A DNA stretch of 17,018 bases from Chloroflexi bacterium RBG_16_68_14 (GTDB lineage Bacteria > Chloroflexota > Dehalococcoidia > DSTF01 > RBG-16-68-14): contig MGOB01000051.1 in the NCBI GenBank assembly GCA_001796995.1, positions 13,911 through 30,928 on the forward strand, written 5' to 3'. The notes below the pieces were generated by a model, which saw only the letters and a program-made list of their open reading frames with translations, did no database searches and had not been told where the DNA came from. Of the stretch, positions 1 to 6,334 are shown in pieces. The position numbers and the translations under genes were made by a program. How positions within the stretch are numbered: position 1 is the stretch's first letter; each line of letters opens with the position of its first letter.

Positions 1-241
1 GCCCGGCTCCATCCCGTTCCGCTTCGGGCCGGAGAGCGCCCGCCGGCACCTGGCTGCAGCGGAAGAGGTCGCCCTGCGCTCGTTGCGCCTCGACCTGCCG
101 GCCCTCGCCCTGGACATCGATACGCCGGGCGACCTCGCCCGGCTGCGCAGCGCCGTCGACGCGGGCCAGGTGGTGGGAGCGCACACCCTGGCCACCCTCG
201 AGCGGCTCGGTCTCGTCACGCCACCGGTTCCGAGAGGATAG
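1..241 (+). CDS. cofC: CofC/FbiD, phosphoenolpyruvate or 2-phospholactate guanylyltransferase (3' part only)
   Basis: The open frame enters from the left edge (first full codon at base 2) and stops with TAG at 239-241, giving about 79 C-terminal residues. It reads IPFRFGPESARRHLAAAEE, then LALDIDTPGDLARL. This is the usual ending of CofC/FbiD nucleotidyltransferases: the FGPxSxxxH substrate segment followed by the 'D-IDTPxDL' strand. The enzyme activates 2-phospho-L-lactate or phosphoenolpyruvate with GTP as the first committed step of the F420 side chain, in the cytosol. The stop lies 6 nt before the next start, and the next gene's likely ribosome binding site (AGAGGA, 233-238) lies in the last codons, so the two are probably translated together. 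The nitroreductase that follows is also an F420 enzyme, which supports the call. The N-terminal half is outside the window. Confidence 0.86.
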   Translation, partial: PGSIPFRFGPESARRHLAAAEEVALRSLRLDLPALALDIDTPGDLARLRSAVDAGQVVGAHTLATLERLGLVTPPVPRG

Positions 242-247
242 CGAGAG

Positions 248-874
248 ATGGAGGCCTACCAAGCCATCACCGGTCGTCGTTCCGTGCGGCGGTTCAGCCG
301 CATCCCAGTCGCGCGGCCGCTGCTCCAGAAGCTGCTGTACGGGGCCTGTCTGGCGCCGGCGCCCCACCACACCCGCCCCTGGCGCTTCGTGCTGCTGGAG
401 ACGGCGGAGGCCCGCCAGCGGCTGGCCGAGGCGATGGGCGCCGCCTGGCGCCGCGACCTGGAGGCCGACGGCGTGGCGCCGGAGCGGATCGCAGCGCTGC
501 TCACCCGCTCCCAGCGCCAGACCGAGGAGGCGCCGGCGCTGGTGCTGGCCTGCCTGGTAGCCGAGGGCCTGCCTGCCCGTCCGGAAGGCGGGCGCCGCTG
601 GCCGGACGAGCGCCGCCAGCGCGCCGAGTGGGGGATGGCGGTCCAGAGCATGGGCTGCGCCCTGGAGAACATCCTGGTGGCCGCCCACGCCGAGGGGCTG
701 GCCGGCTTCTGGATCTCCGCGCCGCTCTTCTGCCCGGAGGCGGTGCGGGAGGCGCTGGACCTGCCACCTGAGTACCAGGCCCAGGCACTCATCACGCTGG
801 GCTACCCAGCGCCGGATGTCTCGCCGCGGCCGCGGCGAGAGCCGGACCTGGCGAAGTTGCTGACCGCGCGCTGA
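248..874 (+). CDS. Stand-alone dehydro-F420-0 reductase (FbiB C-terminal-domain type nitroreductase)
   Basis: A 208-residue FMN-dependent nitroreductase-fold protein. It opens with the family hallmark RRSVRRF (10-16). The stretch APAPHHTRPWRFV (36-48) is characteristic of the C-terminal domain of actinobacterial FbiB rather than of general nitroreductases. Later come an AVQSMGCALENILVAAHAEGL helix (131-151) and GFWISAPLF (153-161). In the FbiB family this domain uses FMNH2 to reduce dehydro-F420-0, the product made when CofC/FbiD uses phosphoenolpyruvate, to F420-0. The ATG is preceded by AGAGGA inside the cofC end, so coupling is likely. The ligase half (CofE) is absent here, so the reductase is a separate protein and not the FbiB fusion. 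A generic nitroreductase remains possible, but the neighbour and the PHHTRP motif argue against it. Confidence 0.82.
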   Translation: MEAYQAITGRRSVRRFSRIPVARPLLQKLLYGACLAPAPHHTRPWRFVLLETAEARQRLAEAMGAAWRRDLEADGVAPERIAALLTRSQRQTEEAPALVLACLVAEGLPARPEGGRRWPDERRQRAEWGMAVQSMGCALENILVAAHAEGLAGFWISAPLFCPEAVREALDLPPEYQAQALITLGYPAPDVSPRPRREPDLAKLLTAR

Positions 875-883
875 CCTGACGGG

Positions 884-1462
884 ATGGCCCGAAACAGGTT
901 CCGGCTGCGCGAAGGCTCGTCGAAGGACCTGCCGGCGCTCACGAGGATAGACGGCAGCTTCGGCAACGAGTGGCTCCTCTACCTCCAGCGGCGTGGCGGC
1001 CCCATCGAGCAGACTATCGAGCTGCGCTGGCGTAAGGTGAGGCCGGCGGGCAGCCGCCGCAGCTTCGAGGTGGACGTCGCCACCCTCCGCAGCGACCTCC
1101 GGCGCTCGGAGCGCCTGATCGTCGCCGAGGCCGACCGGCGCGTCGTCGGCTACCTGATGCTGGGGACGAACTGGAACCGCACGGCGGAGCTGGTCGCCAT
1201 CATCGTGGACGCCGCCTATCGGAGGCGCGGGCTGGGACGGCGCTTCGTTCAGGAGGCGGAGGCCTACGCCCGGGGGCGCAGCCTGCGCGCCCTCCAGTGG
1301 GAGGCGCAGACCGACAACCGCGACGCCATCGAGTTCGCCGTCTCCCAGGGCTTCCGCATCGTGGCCGTCCACGACGCCCTCTACCACAACCGCGGCGACC
1401 AGCGCCAGCTCGCGCCGGACTTCCGCGGGCTGGCCGTCTTTCTGACCAAGGAGCTGGACTGA
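884..1462 (+). CDS. GNAT family N-acetyltransferase
   Basis: A 192-residue protein with a C-terminal GNAT fold. The acetyl-CoA pyrophosphate loop is RRRGLG at 113-118, preceded by the strand AELVAIIVD (101-109) and followed by the helix RRFVQEAEAYAR. A third conserved block, LQWEAQTDNRDAIEFAVSQGF (137-157), matches motif B: an N-x-x-A-I-x-F helix and the 'GF' turn. The family moves an acetyl group from acetyl-CoA to an amine; the substrate cannot be read from sequence, though the WEAQTDN and ALYHN pattern recalls streptothricin-acetyltransferase-like and RimI-like members. The start lies 9 nt after the reductase stop with only a weak ACGGG before it, so it probably ends the F420 transcript. 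The N-terminal 60 residues are basic and not conserved in a way I recognise. Confidence 0.82.
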   Translation: MARNRFRLREGSSKDLPALTRIDGSFGNEWLLYLQRRGGPIEQTIELRWRKVRPAGSRRSFEVDVATLRSDLRRSERLIVAEADRRVVGYLMLGTNWNRTAELVAIIVDAAYRRRGLGRRFVQEAEAYARGRSLRALQWEAQTDNRDAIEFAVSQGFRIVAVHDALYHNRGDQRQLAPDFRGLAVFLTKELD

Positions 1463-1560
1463 GGGTCGCTCGTCACTGGTCGCTAGCGGCCTGTCAACGG
1501 ATAGAGGGACGGACTAACGGATGGCGCGGCGCGTCATCCGGGGCGCCGTCGGTACGGGCC

Positions 1561-1582
1561 GGACGGACCTGAAGGTCCGTCC
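1561..1582. repeat. Perfect 10-bp-arm palindrome after the GNAT gene
   Basis: GGACGGACCT (1561-1570) pairs with AGGTCCGTCC (1573-1582) around a GA loop, followed by CTAC. It is 98 nt after the GNAT stop and 20 nt before the promoter of the next gene. The arms are nearly the same as the outer arms (GGACAGACCT / AGGTCTGTCC) of the long inverted repeat at 7608-7771, so it may be a short member of the same dispersed family. It could also act as a transcription barrier; there is no T tract. Confidence 0.7.
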
Positions 1583-1601
1583 CTACGTCCCCCACCCGCC
1601 G

Positions 1602-1631
1602 CTGAACGGCGTTCACAGGCCGTGCTATACT
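1602..1631 (+). promoter_or_regulatory. Probable promoter of the enoyl-CoA hydratase gene
   Basis: CTGAAC (1602-1607) and TATACT (1626-1631) stand 18 nt apart, giving a start of transcription near 1638, about 38 nt before the ATG at 1676. The -35 matches the consensus only in part; the -10 is good. The rest of the 1463-1675 gap holds the palindrome above and no gene. Confidence 0.45.
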
Positions 1632-1675
1632 GGCGCCGCCACCCCCCTTCGCACCTGGACCAAAGGAGGCAAGAG

Positions 1676-2488
1676 ATGCCCCACGAGATGATCATCACCG
1701 AGCAGCGCGGCAGGGTCGGCGTCGTCAAGTTGAACCGGCCCGAAAAGCTGAACGCGCTACACCCCACCATGATGGCGGAGACGCGCCAGCAGATCGAGGC
1801 GTGGAACGCCGATCCCTCGGTCGGTGCTATGGTCCTCACCGGCGAGGGGCGCGCCTTCTGCGCCGGCGCCGACATCGGCGGCTGGCAGCGCCAGATCGAG
1901 GAGCGGGAGCGGGGCGGCGACGGCCAGCGGGAGCGCCAGCAGCGGCAGGAGCGGGAAGAGAGCTGGACCGAGCTCTGGCGGCGCTGCAAGCCGGTCGTCT
2001 GCGCCATCAACGGCCCGGCCATCGGCGCGGGGCTCACCATCACCCTGGGCGCCGACGTGCGCATCGCCTCGCCCCAGGCGCGGCTGTCGATGCGCTTCGT
2101 GCGGGTGGGGGTGCTGCCGGAGCTGGCCAGCACCCACCTCCTGGCCCACATCGTCGGTCTCGGGCACGCGCTGGAGCTGATGCTGAGCGGGCGCATCATC
2201 TACGGCGAGGAGGCCGCGCGCATCGGCCTGGTCAACCGCGTGGTGGAGGCCGACAGGCTGCTGGACGACGCCGTCGCCACCGCCGCCGAGATCGCCTTCA
2301 ACCCGGCCGAGTCGCTCCTGGCCATCAAGAAGCTCTTCTGGGAGAACTTGCTGGAGGGCGACATTGTCGAGGTGGAACGGCGGGAGATGCGGGAGTTCGT
2401 CGCCTCCCAGGGGCGGCCCTACTTCAAGGAGGCGGTAACGGCCTTCCGCGAGAAGCGGGAGCCGGACTTCCACAAGGCGCAGGCGTAG
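1676..2488 (+). CDS. Enoyl-CoA hydratase/isomerase (crotonase) family protein
   Basis: A 270-residue crotonase-fold protein that would act on CoA thioesters in the cytosol. Start ATG 1676 is chosen because AAGGAGG (1663-1669) precedes it by 6 nt; an upstream extension to 1622 lacks such a site. Family marks: VGVVKLNRPEKLNAL (14-28), the first oxyanion loop FCAGADI (61-67), the second oxyanion loop NGPAIGAG (112-119), ADVRIAS (126-132) and the C-terminal AARIGLVNRVV. Two features are unusual. Residues 74-97 form a very charged Arg/Glu/Gln-rich insert. By my alignment, the two catalytic Glu of classical hydratases (rat E144 and E164) fall at T121 and about F141. E149 in LPELAS sits near the acidic residue of PaaG-type isomerases. 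So isomerase or another crotonase activity is at least as likely as hydration. Confidence 0.85.
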   Translation: MPHEMIITEQRGRVGVVKLNRPEKLNALHPTMMAETRQQIEAWNADPSVGAMVLTGEGRAFCAGADIGGWQRQIEERERGGDGQRERQQRQEREESWTELWRRCKPVVCAINGPAIGAGLTITLGADVRIASPQARLSMRFVRVGVLPELASTHLLAHIVGLGHALELMLSGRIIYGEEAARIGLVNRVVEADRLLDDAVATAAEIAFNPAESLLAIKKLFWENLLEGDIVEVERREMREFVASQGRPYFKEAVTAFREKREPDFHKAQA

Positions 2489-2510
2489 GGGCCAGCCACC
2501 CGGCGCAGTA

Positions 2511-2532
2511 GGGGCGGTTCGCGAACCGCCCC
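2511..2532. repeat. Perfect 22-nt palindrome after the crotonase gene
   Basis: The arm GGGGCGGTTCG (2511-2521) is followed directly by its exact reverse complement (2522-2532), with GTA before it. It is 22 nt past the crotonase stop and 18 nt before the stop of the convergent zinc-ribbon gene, so it could end transcription from both sides. It shares the GTAGGG entry with the palindrome at 6376 but has different inner arms. Confidence 0.7.
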
Positions 2533-2550
2533 CAGCCCATCGTCCGGCTG

Positions 2551-2760
2551 CTAAGCCCCGGCGAGCAGGTCGAAGATGTTGCTCAACGCGCCGGCCTCCG
2601 CCCGGTACAGCTCGGTGTACTTGCAGTTCGAGCAGCTCACGGCTGAGAACTTCCGGTACTGGAAGTTAAACAGCCTGGAGAGCCACCCCCCGGCGGTCGA
2701 GAGCGTGTTCACCTCGCAGCCTGTATTACCGCACTTCGCGCAGCGGAAGTTCTCGATCAT
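2551..2760 (-). CDS. Small zinc-ribbon nucleic-acid-binding protein (YpzJ/COG3478-like)
   Basis: A 69-residue protein with two zinc knuckles, C7-x2-C10 and C43-x2-C46. Between them is the conserved stretch LSTAGGWLSRLFNFQYRKF (20-38), followed by SCSNCKYTELYR. This matches the family once called DUF2082 (zinc-ribbon protein, 'TxGGxLSRxFxxQxxKFxxVxCxxCGYTEFY'). Its role is unknown; it is described as nucleic-acid-binding by fold only. On the minus strand AGGAGGGA lies 5 nt before the ATG (bases 2766-2773), a strong site that fixes the start. C15 is an extra cysteine. The gene converges on the crotonase gene and diverges from the secreted-protein operon. An inverted repeat covers the region just upstream of its ribosome binding site. 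Confidence 0.85.
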   Translation of the reverse strand: MIENFRCAKCGNTGCEVNTLSTAGGWLSRLFNFQYRKFSAVSCSNCKYTELYRAEAGALSNIFDLLAGA

Positions 2761-2772
2761 GACGGTCCCTCC

Positions 2773-2791
2773 TGAGCCATAGACTGGCTCA
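2773..2791 (-). promoter_or_regulatory. Inverted repeat in the leader of the zinc-ribbon gene
   Basis: TGAGCCA (2773-2779) and TGGCTCA (2785-2791) are 7-bp arms around a 5-nt loop. On the minus strand the 3' arm runs straight into the AGGAGGGA ribosome binding site, sharing its first base or two. It could be an operator or an RNA hairpin that limits translation; autoregulation by the zinc-ribbon protein is only a guess. Confidence 0.45.
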
Positions 2792-2835
2792 TGCTACCCG
2801 TTCCGATCCTTCGAACTTCGGGCCTCCAACAATGC

Positions 2836-2865
2836 TTGACTCCTGCATCGGTAGCAGCTTACGAT
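2836..2865 (+). promoter_or_regulatory. Promoter of the secreted protein/lipoprotein operon
   Basis: TTGACT (2836-2841) and TACGAT (2860-2865) are 18 nt apart, both close to the housekeeping sigma consensus. The predicted transcript starts near 2872, about 34 nt before the ATG at 2906, leaving room for GGAGAGG at 2893-2899. Confidence 0.6.
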
Positions 2866-2905
2866 AGGGCCTAAGCCTGTCGCTTCAGGAGCAGGAGAGG
2901 GCCTG

Positions 2906-3889
2906 ATGACATCAGTGCTGGCAAGGGTGCTGCTTGTGGGCGCAGCCGTCGTGCTGGCGTTCGTCGCCGGCGGGCAGCATGGTGCGACCAGCTCCGTCGG
3001 TGCGGCTGGCGTGTCTTCGGCGCTCGGGCTCGCGGTGAACGGCGCGCCGGCGCCGATGCACATGGAGCTCGTTATCACCTACCAGGGTGTTACCTTTAGG
3101 CACAGCTATGACGTAACGATCCGCGACTGCTCAGCCGACCCCCTCGAGTTCAACGGCACCGGCCAGTATCCCTCAGGCGGCGCGGCCGTCTACACCGAAG
3201 AGGTGAGCAATGGCCAGATCGCCGATGACGTCATGACCTTCACGACCACCTACAACACCGGCTACTGGGCGACGTTGTCGCTGGAGAGGATTGGCCCTGA
3301 CACTTGGTTCGGTGGCGGGCACGACAGTTCAGAGCAGGCCTTCGACTCGACGTCAGTCACCACCCGCGGAGGCTGCGCAGTCCTGCTGCCGGACGAGACG
3401 GACGAGCAGCCACCGGACGAGCAGCCTGATGAGCCCGCCGTCGACCAGCCGGCAGACGCCGAGCAGGCTGAGCCTACTACCGACCCGCTCAGCGTCGCCC
3501 TCGCCGAGCTCTTTGCCGGCGGAGGAGACTACTGGACGAGAGGTAACGATTATGCGCGAGAGAGGACGGGCGAGACAGTTTACGACAGCTCTGACGGCGA
3601 GTTTGAAGACAACATAATCGGCGCCTTCCACGAGTCGATTGGTTCTCCTACCAACAAGACGAAAGCGCAAGCGCAGGCGGAGCTTGTGATGGTGCTCGTG
3701 GCCCGTTACGCCGCCGCCAAGGACAGCACGGGCAAGTTGCTCTTCCCGTCTATCTTCCAGGCGTTGCCCGTGTTCGGCCGCCTCGCCCAGAAAGCCGCCG
3801 ATGAGGAGGACCCACGCGCTCAGCTTGCCCTTGGGCGCTTCTTTGTACTTCTCATGGATCTCGATATACAAGCCGGTAAGGGCCAATGA
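2906..3889 (+). CDS. Secreted protein of unknown function with acidic proline-rich linker
   Basis: A 327-residue protein with an N-terminal signal segment (about 1-34: a short charged start, then a long Ala/Val/Leu core), so it is probably exported. Residues about 50-155 look like a beta-rich domain (MELVITYQGVTFRHSYDVTI) with two cysteines (C75, C153) that could form a disulfide. A linker follows at about 158-190, rich in Asp, Glu, Gln and Pro (DEQPPDEQPDEP). The last part (190-327) is predicted mostly helical, with AQAQAELVMVLVARYAAAKD and ARLAQKAADEEDPRAQLALGRFF-like helices. I do not recognise either domain. ATG 2906 follows GGAGAGG. The stop overlaps the next start (ATGA), so it forms an operon with the lipoprotein. 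The pair may work together at the cell surface, but no function can be assigned. Confidence 0.75.
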   Translation: MTSVLARVLLVGAAVVLAFVAGGQHGATSSVGAAGVSSALGLAVNGAPAPMHMELVITYQGVTFRHSYDVTIRDCSADPLEFNGTGQYPSGGAAVYTEEVSNGQIADDVMTFTTTYNTGYWATLSLERIGPDTWFGGGHDSSEQAFDSTSVTTRGGCAVLLPDETDEQPPDEQPDEPAVDQPADAEQAEPTTDPLSVALAELFAGGGDYWTRGNDYARERTGETVYDSSDGEFEDNIIGAFHESIGSPTNKTKAQAQAELVMVLVARYAAAKDSTGKLLFPSIFQALPVFGRLAQKAADEEDPRAQLALGRFFVLLMDLDIQAGKGQ

Positions 3890-4416
3890 TCCAGATGAGA
3901 CTGGCCGTCGCTTCGCTGGGCGGGCTGCTCCTCTTCCTGACTGCCTGCGGTGGAGGCGGAGGAGACACAGATCGCGAGACGATCGAGGGGGCAGGCGTCA
4001 GCGTGGAGATCTCCGCCAGCTGGGTGTCCGAAAGCACCTCCACGTCGCTGCGCGTCGCCCCCGACCAAGCTGCCCTGGAGACGGAGTCCGGCATCCAGTT
4101 CCGCGCGGAGCTCTCCGATGCTTCCGCAGCCGATCTCGAGGCCGCGGTCAGCGAGCTGTCCAGCCCTGAGGCCGGGGAGCGCGCAGCGAGCCTGAGCGCC
4201 GTGGAGGACGCCAGCGAGGTGCGGGTCGGCGGGAAGGACGGCGTCGCCATTACGCTGGAGGAGACGGTCGGGGGCACGGCCGTCACGACCCGCTACGTGT
4301 TCGTCAACGTCGACGGAGAGCGCACCTACCTCTTCACCCTCCAAGCTCCCTCCACAGAGTGGGAGAGCCACGAATCCAGCCTTGCCGCCGTGCTGGAGAG
4401 CGTGCGCTTCACCTAG
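3886..4416 (+). CDS. Lipoprotein of unknown function
   Basis: A 176-residue protein. Residues 1-20 form a type II signal peptide ending in the lipobox LTAC, with Cys21 followed by a run of Gly (CGGGGG) as a flexible tether. It is therefore most likely lipid-anchored on the outer face of the membrane. The mature part begins with a GAGVSVEISASWVSE strand and ends with TYLFTLQAPSTEWESHESSLAAVLESVRF. This beta-rich layout, with a final helix and 'SVRF' ending, is typical of PsbP-like or MOG1-like small extracytoplasmic domains; this is a fold-level guess. The ATG overlaps the upstream stop by 4 nt (ATGA), so translation is coupled. No enzyme motif is visible. Confidence 0.8.
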   Translation: MIQMRLAVASLGGLLLFLTACGGGGGDTDRETIEGAGVSVEISASWVSESTSTSLRVAPDQAALETESGIQFRAELSDASAADLEAAVSELSSPEAGERAASLSAVEDASEVRVGGKDGVAITLEETVGGTAVTTRYVFVNVDGERTYLFTLQAPSTEWESHESSLAAVLESVRFT

Positions 4417-4474
4417 CTCAGCTTCTCGCTCCGGCGATCCTGCGACCGCTGAATCCCGACCGGCCGTCCGCCGA

Positions 4475-4505
4475 TTGTGTATCGCCTGGTGACAGGCGAT
4501 ACTGT
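4475..4505 (+). promoter_or_regulatory. Candidate rarA promoter with an inverted repeat filling the spacer
   Basis: TTGTGT (4475-4480) and TACTGT (4500-4505) could be -35 and -10 boxes 19 nt apart. Between them lies a perfect inverted repeat, ATCGCCTG (4481-4488), GTGA, CAGGCGAT (4493-4500). A start near 4512 would place the ATG at 4513 at the 5' end of the mRNA (leaderless), which fits the lack of a ribosome binding site there. The repeat sits where a repressor would block polymerase. Confidence 0.4.
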
Positions 4506-4512
4506 GTTCGAG

Positions 4513-5916
4513 ATGCCGACGAGGAAGCCACGAGGCGGGCCCCAGGACATGTTCTCGGCCGAAGGCGAGCGCCTGCGCCAGCGCGAGGCGCCGCTGGCCG
4601 CGCGGATGCGTCCGCGCACGCTGGACGAGTTCGTCGGACAGGAGCACCTGGTGGGCGAGGGGCACATCCTGCGCCGCCTGATGGAGACGGACAGCGTGCC
4701 CTCCATCCTCTTCTGGGGGCCGCCCGGCACCGGTAAGACCACCCTCGCCCGCATCATCGCCCAGATGACTCAGGCGGAGTTCGCGCCCGTCTCCGCCGTC
4801 TCCGCCGGCGTGGCCGACCTGCGCCAGATCGTCTCCCAGGCGAAGGAGCGGCGCGCCCTGGAGAACCGCCGCACCATCCTCTTCATCGATGAGATCCACC
4901 GCTTCAACAAGGCGCAGCAGGACGCCGTCCTCCCTTATGTCGAGGACGGCACCGTCACCCTCATCGGCGCCACCACCGAGAACCCCTCCTTCGAGGTCAT
5001 CGGCCCCCTGCTGTCGCGCTGCCGCGTCTTCACCCTGCACGCCCTCTCCCCCGAGGAGGTCGCCCTCATCGTCCGCCGCGCCCTGGCCGACGAGGAGCGT
5101 GGCCTGTCCGCCGCGGCGGGGATGGGGAAGGAGCGCCTGGAGGTGGATGACGAGACGATCGAGGCGCTGTCGGCCTCGGTGGGAGGCGACGCTCGCATCG
5201 CCCTCAACGCGCTCGAGATGGCGGCGGCCAGCGCGAAGCCCAGCCCGCCCAAGGCGGGCGGAGTACGCCGCGTCACCCGCCCCCTCATCGAGGAGGCGCT
5301 CCAGCAGCGCACCTACCTCTACGACAAAGCGGGCGACGCCCACTACGACACCATCTCCGCCTTCATCAAGTCGGTGCGCGGCTCCGACCCCGACGCCGCC
5401 CTCTACTGGCTCGCCCGCATGATCGAGTCGGGCGAGGACCCGCTCTTCATCGTGCGGCGGATGGTGATCCTGGCGGCGGAGGACATCGGCCTGGCCGACC
5501 CGCAGGCGCTGGTGGTGGCGACGGCCTGCCAGCAGGCGGTGCACTTCATCGGCCTGCCGGAGGGCTTCCTGCCCATGGCCGAGTGCGCCATCTACCTGGC
5601 GACGGCGCCCAAGAGCAACACCGCCCTCACCGCCTACACGCGCGCCCTGAAGGACGTGCGCGAGACTCAGGGCGAGCCGGTGCCCCTCCACCTGCGCAAC
5701 GCCGTCACCGGCCTGATGCGACAGCTAGGCTACGGCAAGGGCTACAAGTACGCCCACGACTACGAGGAGCACTACGCGGAGCAGCAGCACCTGCCCGATC
5801 GCCTGGCCGGCCGCCGCTACTACCAGCCCGGCGAGCTGGGCTTCGAGGCGAAGATCAAGGAGTGGTGGGAGAAGCTGGGGAAGAGGGAAGCGGGAGGCGG
5901 GAAGCGAGAGGAGTAG
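4513..5916 (+). CDS. rarA: Replication-associated recombination protein A (RarA/MgsA AAA+ ATPase)
   Basis: A 467-residue AAA+ clamp-loader-like ATPase that acts at stalled replication forks with SSB. Domains in order: the RarA start MRPRTLDEFVGQEHL (32-46), Walker A GPPGTGKTT (69-77), Walker B FIDEIH (124-129) followed by RFNKAQQDA, sensor 1 GATTEN (152-157), LLSRCRVF with the arginine finger region, and the C-terminal tetramerisation part with HYDTISAFIKSVRGSDPDAA, AAEDIGLADP and GYKYAHDYEEHYAEQQHLP. ATG 4513 is preferred over GTG 4477, because conserved sequence begins soon after it and the possible promoter overlaps the GTG. The last 12 or so codons are a purine-rich Lys/Arg/Glu/Gly tail with no family match. 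The sequence coding KIKEWWE just before it is repeated at 6335-6355, so this tail is probably an insertion product. Confidence 0.93.
   Translation: MPTRKPRGGPQDMFSAEGERLRQREAPLAARMRPRTLDEFVGQEHLVGEGHILRRLMETDSVPSILFWGPPGTGKTTLARIIAQMTQAEFAPVSAVSAGVADLRQIVSQAKERRALENRRTILFIDEIHRFNKAQQDAVLPYVEDGTVTLIGATTENPSFEVIGPLLSRCRVFTLHALSPEEVALIVRRALADEERGLSAAAGMGKERLEVDDETIEALSASVGGDARIALNALEMAAASAKPSPPKAGGVRRVTRPLIEEALQQRTYLYDKAGDAHYDTISAFIKSVRGSDPDAALYWLARMIESGEDPLFIVRRMVILAAEDIGLADPQALVVATACQQAVHFIGLPEGFLPMAECAIYLATAPKSNTALTAYTRALKDVRETQGEPVPLHLRNAVTGLMRQLGYGKGYKYAHDYEEHYAEQQHLPDRLAGRRYYQPGELGFEAKIKEWWEKLGKREAGGGKREE
5851..5871 (+). repeat. Left copy of a 21-nt direct repeat (rarA 3' end)
   Basis: These 21 nt, coding KIKEWWE in rarA, are identical to 6335-6355. 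The two copies are 484 nt apart and enclose the DUF559 gene and its palindrome. Similarity continues more weakly for about 14 nt beyond (KLGK versus RLGK). Confidence 0.85.
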
Positions 5917-5919
5917 GCG

Positions 5920-6324
5920 GTGGAGGGCGCCTGGAAATCCAAGGTTGCAGCCGAAACGGCGCGTGAGCTTCGACGCCGTTCCACACCGAGCGAAGATGCT
6001 CTGTGGCGAGCCCTGCGAAATCGACGGCTTGACGGCAAGAAGTTTCGGCGCCAGCACCGGATAGGTGCGTTCGTCGTAGACTTTTGCCGCATTGATGATC
6101 GCTTGGTCTTGGAGATCGATGGGCCCGTGCACATCCGCACCCAAGCTGCGGACCGGGAGCGGCAAGCACAGATAGAACGCGACGAGTACAGGGTAATTCG
6201 CGTGTCCGCGCGTCGCGTTCAGATGGATCTGGAAGGAGTGCTGGAGACAGTCCGAAAGGCGTTGAAGCCCTCACCCCCGGCCCCTCTCCCGCGCGCGGGA
6301 GAGGGGAAACGGCAGTCGGGGTGA
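5920..6324 (+). CDS. DUF559 endonuclease-like protein, C-terminus encoded by a palindromic repeat
   Basis: A 134-residue member of the DUF559 family, a small PD-(D/E)XK-type fold related to Vsr mismatch endonuclease. Typical marks: the opening ARELRRRSTPSEDALWRALR (14-33), KFRRQHRIGAFVVDFC (41-56), the strand RLVLEIDGPVH (61-71) with the acidic residues of the putative active site, and ERDEYRVIRVSARRV (86-100). Start GTG 5920 follows the rarA stop by 3 nt; AGAGGAG (5907-5913) gives a good ribosome binding site. The last residues, PSPPAPLPRAGEGKRQSG, are read out of the palindrome at 6268-6327. I recall this PLPxAGEG ending from many DUF559 proteins. Its cellular role is unknown. The gene lies between duplicate copies of the rarA 3' end, so it seems to have arrived as a cassette. 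Confidence 0.85.
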   Translation: MEGAWKSKVAAETARELRRRSTPSEDALWRALRNRRLDGKKFRRQHRIGAFVVDFCRIDDRLVLEIDGPVHIRTQAADRERQAQIERDEYRVIRVSARRVQMDLEGVLETVRKALKPSPPAPLPRAGEGKRQSG

Positions 6325-6327
6325 GGG
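6268..6327. repeat. Two-tier palindrome at the DUF559 3' end
   Basis: The outer arms CCCTCACCCC (6268-6277) and GGGGTGAGGG (6318-6327) enclose inner arms CCCCTCTCCCGCG (6281-6293) and its exact complement (6294-6306). The DUF559 stop (TGA 6322-6324) is inside the outer right arm. Elements of this CCCTCACCCC...CCCTCTCCC type are common between genes in many bacteria, from memory. It ends 7 nt before the duplicated rarA 3' end. Confidence 0.88.
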
Positions 6328-6334
6328 CAAGCGC

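Noticed and set aside
3820..5691. Long 623-codon open frame on the minus strand
   Set aside because: It covers rarA and the lipoprotein gene in antisense; its His/Arg/Gly-rich low-complexity translation is the mirror of high-GC codons and has no family features.
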